18,835 nucleotides of DNA from positions 1 to 18,835 of the forward strand of contig CAZYHR010000067.1 in assembly GCA_964647395.1 (NCBI GenBank), given 5' to 3'. This stretch comes from Phosphoribacter sp964647395 (GTDB lineage Bacteria > Actinomycetota > Actinomycetes > Actinomycetales > Dermatophilaceae). Shown here piece after piece: positions 15,469-18,835 of the stretch. Under the pieces are notes generated by a model. The model did no database searches, was not told the origin of the DNA, and saw only the letters and a list, made by a program, of their open reading frames with translations. The position numbers and the translations under genes are program-made. Each line of letters starts with the position of its first letter. Within the stretch, counting starts at the first letter, position 1.

Positions 15469-16164
15469 ATGCCGCGCCTCGTCACCCTCGTCGTCACGGC
15501 CCTGCTCGGCCTGGCCCTGTCCGGCTGCACCGGTGGGGGCTCGAACCCGGCGCCGACGACCAGCGCCCCGACCGCGGCCGAGCGGCTCGCCGCCGCCAAG
15601 GCCGATGTCGACCGGGCGCCGTCCATGCACCTGACGCTGACCTCCCGGGACCTGCCGCAGGACGTCACCGGGGTGGTCAGCGCCGACGGCTGGGGCAAGC
15701 ATCCGCCGGCGTTCAAAGGCACCTTCCAGGTCAAGGTCAAGGGGGTCGCGGCGGACGCGCAGGTGGTCGCCGTGGACGGCAAGACCTACGCCAAGTTGCC
15801 GTTCGTGCAGATCTTCCGCGAGGTGACCCCGGCCTCGATCGGCGCGCCCGACCCGGCGCGGCTGTTCGACCCGGACAGCGGGCTGACCTCGCTGCTCACC
15901 GCCACCCAGGCACCGGTCTTCGGCGAGCGGACCCGCAAGGGCGCCGAGGTGCTGCAGACGATCACCGGCACCCTGGACGGCAAGCTCATCACCGACCTGC
16001 TGGCCACCGGCAACGGCACCGGCAGCTATCGGGTCACCTACGGACTGACCGACGCCTGGCAGTTGCGCTCGGTGGCGATCACCGGACCGTTCTTCGGCGC
16101 CGACTCCACCTACGAACTGACCTTCGACCGCTACGGCGAACCGGTCGAGATCGTCAGGCCCTGA
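15469..16164 (+). CDS. lprG: Lipoprotein of the LppX/LprAFG family (LprG-like)
   Basis: A 231-residue lipoprotein. The signal peptide ends in a lipobox LALSGC with Cys20 as the lipidation site, followed by a Ser/Thr/Pro/Gly-rich linker (TGGGSNPAPTTSAPT). The mature part (about 40-231) has the LppX/LprAFG pattern: helix AAERLAAAKADVDRA, strands MHLTLTSRDLPQDV, FKGTFQVKVKG and AQVVAVDGKTYAKLP, and a C-terminal DAWQLRSVAITGPFF-STYELTFDRYGEPVEI. Known members form a half-barrel with a hydrophobic cavity for acylated lipids. LprG in mycobacteria works with the MFS transporter P55 encoded in the same operon to move triacylglycerides and lipoglycans to the outer layers. Here a P55-like gene lies 0.5 kb downstream with one gene between, which supports the LprG rather than another LppX-family assignment. 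The ATG at 15469 fits a leaderless transcript and begins the signal peptide. Confidence 0.85.
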   Translation: MPRLVTLVVTALLGLALSGCTGGGSNPAPTTSAPTAAERLAAAKADVDRAPSMHLTLTSRDLPQDVTGVVSADGWGKHPPAFKGTFQVKVKGVAADAQVVAVDGKTYAKLPFVQIFREVTPASIGAPDPARLFDPDSGLTSLLTATQAPVFGERTRKGAEVLQTITGTLDGKLITDLLATGNGTGSYRVTYGLTDAWQLRSVAITGPFFGADSTYELTFDRYGEPVEIVRP

Positions 16165-16219
16165 GATCGCCGGCTGGCCCGTTCGGAGGATGGCAGGTCC
16201 ACTGCCGGGCGCACATGAT

Positions 16220-16233
16220 TGATTGATCAATCA
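16220..16233. promoter_or_regulatory. 14-bp AT-rich perfect palindrome, candidate operator
   Basis: TGATTGATCAATCA is perfectly palindromic and is preceded by further GATT repeats (16217-16224), making an A/T-rich island in G/C-rich surroundings. It lies 43 nt upstream of the universal-stress gene start and is a good candidate binding site for a dimeric regulator. The rest of 16165-16275 shows nothing else. Confidence 0.55.
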
Positions 16234-16275
16234 TCTGGCCTGCGCTGCAGCGGGTCCGAACCCTGGAGTTGCCGC

Positions 16276-16677
16276 GTGGCCGTCGCCGTCGCCTATGTCC
16301 CGAGTTCCCTTGGTCGAGCCGCGCTGCGAGCTGCGATCCAGGAGGCCCAACACCGCCGCACCGGCCTGCTGGTCATCAACGCGACGATCACCGGTGAGGT
16401 CGTCAACAGCGACCGGTTCGCCCAGGACGAGGACATCGTCCGGGCGCGCGCCGAGTGCGCGGCCTCCGGGGTCACCATGCAGATCGTCCAGCCGGTCGGT
16501 ATCGACGTGGCCCGGCTGATCATCAACACGGTCAAGGAGCACGGCTCACAGGTGCTGGTCATCGGCCTCAAGCCGGGCAACCCGGTGGGCAAACTGTTGC
16601 TGGGCAGCCTGTCCCAGTCACTGCTCATGGAGTGCCCGATCCCGGTCCTGGCCGTCAAGGCTGCCGCCGCAGCCTGA
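16276..16677 (+). CDS. Universal stress protein-family (UspA-like) protein
   Basis: A 133-residue cytoplasmic Rossmann-like protein with the UspA order of elements: strand VAVAVAYVPSS, helix LGRAALRAAIQEAQHR, strand TGLLVINA, helix with RARAECAASGV, strand TMQIVQPVG, helix VARLIINTVKEHG, strand SQVLVIGLK, and the loop ending GKLLLGSLSQSLLMECPIPVLAVK. The usual ATP-binding pattern G-x2-G-x9-G-S is here G-x2-P-x9-G-S with a Gly one residue later, so nucleotide binding may be altered. The GTG at 16276 was chosen for a GGAG 7 nt upstream (16265-16268) and because the first strand begins directly there; the frame is open back to 16219 across the palindrome. It sits between the LprG-like and P55-like genes, where mycobacteria have no such gene. 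A role in sensing membrane or energy stress for the transporter pair is conjecture. Confidence 0.85.
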   Translation: MAVAVAYVPSSLGRAALRAAIQEAQHRRTGLLVINATITGEVVNSDRFAQDEDIVRARAECAASGVTMQIVQPVGIDVARLIINTVKEHGSQVLVIGLKPGNPVGKLLLGSLSQSLLMECPIPVLAVKAAAAA

Positions 16678-16680
16678 CCG

Positions 16681-16700
16681 GCCCCGCTAAGGTGCGGGGC
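16681..16700 (+). promoter_or_regulatory. -10 hexamer TAAGGT enclosed by a perfect 7-bp inverted repeat, before the MFS gene
   Basis: GCCCCGC (16681-16687), TAAGGT (16688-16693) and GCGGGGC (16694-16700) are followed directly by the GTG at 16701. The hexamer is at leaderless spacing (7 nt) and forms the loop of a perfect inverted repeat. A protein binding the repeat would cover the promoter; alternatively it is a short hairpin after the stress gene stop. Confidence 0.55.
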
Positions 16701-18539
16701 GTGCCTCGTGCCGCTGCTCACCGCCCGGGGACGCGGGCGAGGCTGCTGCTGACCCTGGCCTGCGCGGGGGTGCTGCTGGCGGCGGCCGACACCTATGTCG
16801 TCGTGCTCGCCCTCACCGACATGATGGCCGGCGTCGGGCTGGGCATCGAGTCGCTGCAGCGGGCCACCCCGATCGTCTCGGGCTTCCTGCTCGGCTACGT
16901 CGCCGTGCTGCCGCTGGTCGGCCGGCTCTCCGACCTGCTCGACCGGCGCCGGGTGATCCTCGGCTGCCTGCTCGTCTTCGTCGCGGGCGCGGTCGTCACC
17001 GCCCTCGCGGTCGAACTCGGCGTGCTGGTCGGTGGCCGGTTCCTGCAGGGGGTCGGCGGTGGCGGGCTGGTGCCGGCCACGCTGGCGCTGGTCGCGGACC
17101 TGTGGCCGGCCGAGCAGCGGGGCACCCCGTTGGGCGTGGTGGGCGCGGTCCAGGAACTCGGTGCGGTGGCCGGGCCGATCGTCGGGGCCGCCGTCCTCGT
17201 GGTCACCGACTGGCGCGGCATCTTCTGGCTCATGGGCCTGGCGGCCCTGGTCCTGTATGCCGCGTTGCGCGCCCTGCCGGCCCACCTCGGCGCGCCGTCC
17301 GAGCACCCTCCGGCGCTCGACGCCGGCTCGGCAGACTCGTCCGGCTCGTCCGGCTCGTCCGGCTCGGCCGGCTCGGCCGGCTCGTCCGCCTCGTCCGGCT
17401 CGTCCGGCTCGGCCGGCACGGCCGGCACGGCGATCCCGGCGCCGCCAGCAGCGCTCGGCCGGTCCGGGCCGGCCCGTTGGGCGCGGGGGCTGCTGACCGC
17501 CGTCGCGGCGGCCCTGGCCGTGCTCACCCTCGCCGCGCCCGCCCGGTTGGTCGACGACGTGACGCTCGGGCTACCGTTCGTCCCCTTCGGTTCGAGCACC
17601 TCGCGGGTCGCCACGCCGATCGCGGCGGTGACCGCCGCGCTGGTCGTCGGGCTCGCGGCATACCGGGCGTGGCGCAGTCGTGCGGTGCTGGCCCGGTGTG
17701 ACCTGCTCGGCGCGGCGCTCGTCGCGGTGGCGCTCGGCTCGGTCATCCTCACCTTCTCCACCTCCCAGCCCGAGCGCGAGGTCGTCGGGCCGATGGGGCT
17801 GTGGCTACTGCCGCTCGGTGCCGTCGCCGCCGCGCTGGCGGCTTGGCGGGTGCGCACCGCCGCCCAACCGCTCGTGCCGCCCGCGGTGCTGCGCGGACCG
17901 ACCCTGCGCGCGGCGCTGGTGAGCCTGGCGGTGGGGGTGGCGCTGGTCGCCGTCGTCGTCGACGTGCCGCTGCTGGCCCGGCTGACCCACACCGACAGCC
18001 AGGCGGAGGCGGCCTTCGTGCTGCTGCGCTTCCTCGGGCCGGTGCCGGTCGGAGCGCTCGTCGGTGGGTGGCTGCTGCGGGCGGCCGGGGCCGGCGTGGT
18101 CGCGGCCGCCGGGCTGATGGCCGCCACGGCGGGGTTGGCCGCGATGTCCCGCTGGAGCGCCGGGGTGCTCGCTGAGGCCCAGTCCTGGTGGTGGCTCGGG
18201 CTGGTCGGCCTCGCGCTGGGGCTGACCCTCGCGCCGGTCAACGCGGCCGCCCTCGCGCCGCTGCGCCACGACGAGCACGGGGTGGCGAGTTCGGTGGTCG
18301 TCGTGGCCCGGATGATGGGCATGGTCGTCGGGCTGGCGCTGCTCACCGCGGTCGGGCTGCGCCGCTATTACCAGCGGGTGGCCGAACTGGCGGATCCCAC
18401 CGACCAGCAGGCGCTGGTCGCGACCGCCGTGGTGCAGGTGCAGGTGGTCTTCCTCGGCGCGGCGGTCGCCGCCGGGGTCGGCGCGCTGCTGGCGCTCGGG
18501 CTGGGCCTGCGGCGGCCACCCGGTGCCGCGCGGCCGTGA
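16701..18539 (+). CDS. MFS transporter of the P55 (Rv1410c-like) family
   Basis: A 612-residue polytopic transporter of the major facilitator superfamily, DHA2/14-helix size class. The first helix contains AADTYVVV with Asp30, matching the essential helix-1 aspartate and LDTYVVV context of mycobacterial P55. Motif A is GRLSDLLDRRR (74-84); helix-4/5 features are GRFLQGVGGGGLVPATLALVADLW and GAVQELGAVAGPIVG; near the C-terminus EHGVASSVVVVARMMGMVVG matches a P55 hallmark. In mycobacteria P55 with LprG exports triacylglycerides and affects drug tolerance, so a lipid-export role is the leading inference. The central cytoplasmic loop carries a Gly/Ser/Ala low-complexity insertion (about 209-245) not expected in P55. 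The start is GTG 16701, 23 nt after the stress gene, with a leaderless -10. A strong hairpin (18625-18656) follows. Confidence 0.88.
   Translation: MPRAAAHRPGTRARLLLTLACAGVLLAAADTYVVVLALTDMMAGVGLGIESLQRATPIVSGFLLGYVAVLPLVGRLSDLLDRRRVILGCLLVFVAGAVVTALAVELGVLVGGRFLQGVGGGGLVPATLALVADLWPAEQRGTPLGVVGAVQELGAVAGPIVGAAVLVVTDWRGIFWLMGLAALVLYAALRALPAHLGAPSEHPPALDAGSADSSGSSGSSGSAGSAGSSASSGSSGSAGTAGTAIPAPPAALGRSGPARWARGLLTAVAAALAVLTLAAPARLVDDVTLGLPFVPFGSSTSRVATPIAAVTAALVVGLAAYRAWRSRAVLARCDLLGAALVAVALGSVILTFSTSQPEREVVGPMGLWLLPLGAVAAALAAWRVRTAAQPLVPPAVLRGPTLRAALVSLAVGVALVAVVVDVPLLARLTHTDSQAEAAFVLLRFLGPVPVGALVGGWLLRAAGAGVVAAAGLMAATAGLAAMSRWSAGVLAEAQSWWWLGLVGLALGLTLAPVNAAALAPLRHDEHGVASSVVVVARMMGMVVGLALLTAVGLRRYYQRVAELADPTDQQALVATAVVQVQVVFLGAAVAAGVGALLALGLGLRRPPGAARP
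17337..17429 (+). repeat. 9-bp tandem coding repeats (TCGTCCGGC/TCGGCCGGC)
   Basis: About ten degenerate 9-bp units, TCGTCCGGC or TCGGCCGGC (last ones beginning ACG), encode Ser-Ser-Gly and Ser-Ala-Gly repeats in the central loop of the MFS transporter. Because every unit is a multiple of three, length changes would keep the frame. Likely a flexible linker prone to length variation. Confidence 0.8.
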
Positions 18540-18624
18540 CCGGGTGCCGGTGGCGCGCCGCCTGACGGCGGCGCCGGCAGTTCGTCGGACCATGCTTGGG
18601 CGCCGGGCCTCCCGGGGACAGGGA

Positions 18625-18656
18625 AGAGGCGGGGCCAACCCCTTGGCCCCGCCTCT
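18625..18656 (+). terminator. Strong hairpin downstream of the MFS gene
   Basis: Arms 18625-18638 (AGAGGCGGGGCCAA) and 18643-18656 are perfectly complementary over 14 bp with a CCCC loop, 85 nt after the MFS stop. The sequence after it (CTCAGGCG) has no T tract, as often in actinobacteria. Confidence 0.75.
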
Positions 18657-18835
18657 CTCAGGCGACAAGCGCCGGTGCGCCCTGGGTGTCAGTTGGGCTG
18701 CACTTTCCCCGATGCCGCCCACTGTCGCCGACCGAGACATCCCCCGATGTATCCGGTCAGGCGCACACCCTGCGCTGTGCTGCTAGTGCCCCGCGTGTTA
18801 AGTTGATGTACGCTTGGTGGGTTGGGATGATGGGG
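18657..18835. other. Intergenic region after the terminator; possible promoter of an off-window gene
   Basis: No convincing gene is visible. The last 45 bases become less G/C-rich and include TTAAGT (18798-18803) and TACGCT (18809-18814), either of which could be a -10 element for a plus-strand gene starting at or beyond the window end (ATGs at 18827 and 18830). No reliable -35 was found. Confidence 0.3.

Larger units (their letters stand above)
2267..17663. repeat. Dispersed octamer GTATGCCG (12 copies, both strands)
   Basis: By eye the octamer or its complement CGGCATAC occurs at 2267, 3488, 5681, 6474, 7331, 7680, 7957, 13831, 15437, 15467, 17255 and 17656 (first base, plus-strand coordinates). 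Seven copies read GTATGCCG and five CGGCATAC on the plus strand. Ten of twelve extend to GTATGCCGC. Copies lie in coding and promoter regions; none was seen between 8 and 13.8 kb. The interval given covers all copies. Confidence 0.65.

Noticed and set aside
14315..15634. 439-codon plus-strand open frame antisense to EF-G2
   Set aside because: EF-G2 has complete domain conservation on the minus strand; the antisense frame is rich in Gly/Arg/Val without domains.
16895..18346. 483-codon minus-strand frame antisense to the MFS gene
   Set aside because: Ser/Thr/Ala/Arg-rich shadow of membrane-helix codons; the MFS motifs are on the plus strand.
18523..18786. 87-codon plus-strand ORF after the MFS gene
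   Set aside because: It begins inside the MFS gene end and runs through the perfect terminator hairpin; no recognisable features.

Overview
The window is about 18.8 kb of very GC-rich DNA (roughly 70-75% by eye) with strong third-position G/C bias, many GTG starts and an actinobacterial gene set: ClpB, an EF-G2-type translation-factor homologue, an LppX/LprAFG-type lipoprotein and a P55-type MFS transporter. I infer a high-GC actinobacterium, plausibly of the Intrasporangiaceae/Dermatophilaceae group; the genus is not determined. The sequence comes from a draft assembly, because a run of ten Ns sits at 4057-4066.

Layout. (1) 1-2178: the 3' two thirds of clpB and a small helical protein of unknown function. 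(2) 2284-8731: the least familiar part. It holds four paralogous proteins, each with an N-terminal array of TPR-like helical repeats and a C-terminal block of four predicted membrane helices (2284-3378, 5464-6522, 6519-7577, 7676-8731). Among them is a Cdc48/Vps4-type AAA+ ATPase with its own short TPR-like N-terminus (4169-5467). The ATPase and two of the TPR-membrane genes are joined by 4-nt stop/start overlaps. An alpha/beta hydrolase lies on the opposite strand between the first TPR gene and the ATPase. I read this as a candidate membrane-anchored AAA+ remodelling or quality-control system. (3) 8804-9909: an isopenicillin-N-synthase-like Fe(II) dioxygenase preceded by a 17-codon leader ORF whose stop overlaps the dioxygenase start. 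(4) 9930-13108, minus strand: a compact four-gene unit encoding a secreted four-cysteine protein (apparently frameshifted in its signal peptide), an ABC ATPase, a polytopic membrane protein with a large C-terminal extracytoplasmic domain, and a six-helix membrane protein. Its base composition is visibly softer than that of its neighbours in part, so it may be acquired. (5) 13274-15373, minus strand: EF-G2-like GTPase. (6) 15469-18539: lipoprotein, universal-stress-type protein and P55-like MFS transporter, which resembles the mycobacterial lprG-p55 pair with a stress gene inserted; a strong hairpin follows.

Regulation. Eight genes or ORFs (1705, 2284, 4040 on the minus strand, 4169, 7676, 8804, 15469, 16701) have a TANNNT-like -10 hexamer ending only 6-7 nt before the start codon and lack a clear Shine-Dalgarno sequence. 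This is the arrangement expected for leaderless mRNAs. Genes inside operons instead use start/stop overlaps or visible Shine-Dalgarno sequences. A dispersed octamer, GTATGCCG, recurs 12 times on either strand and is absent from the ABC unit.
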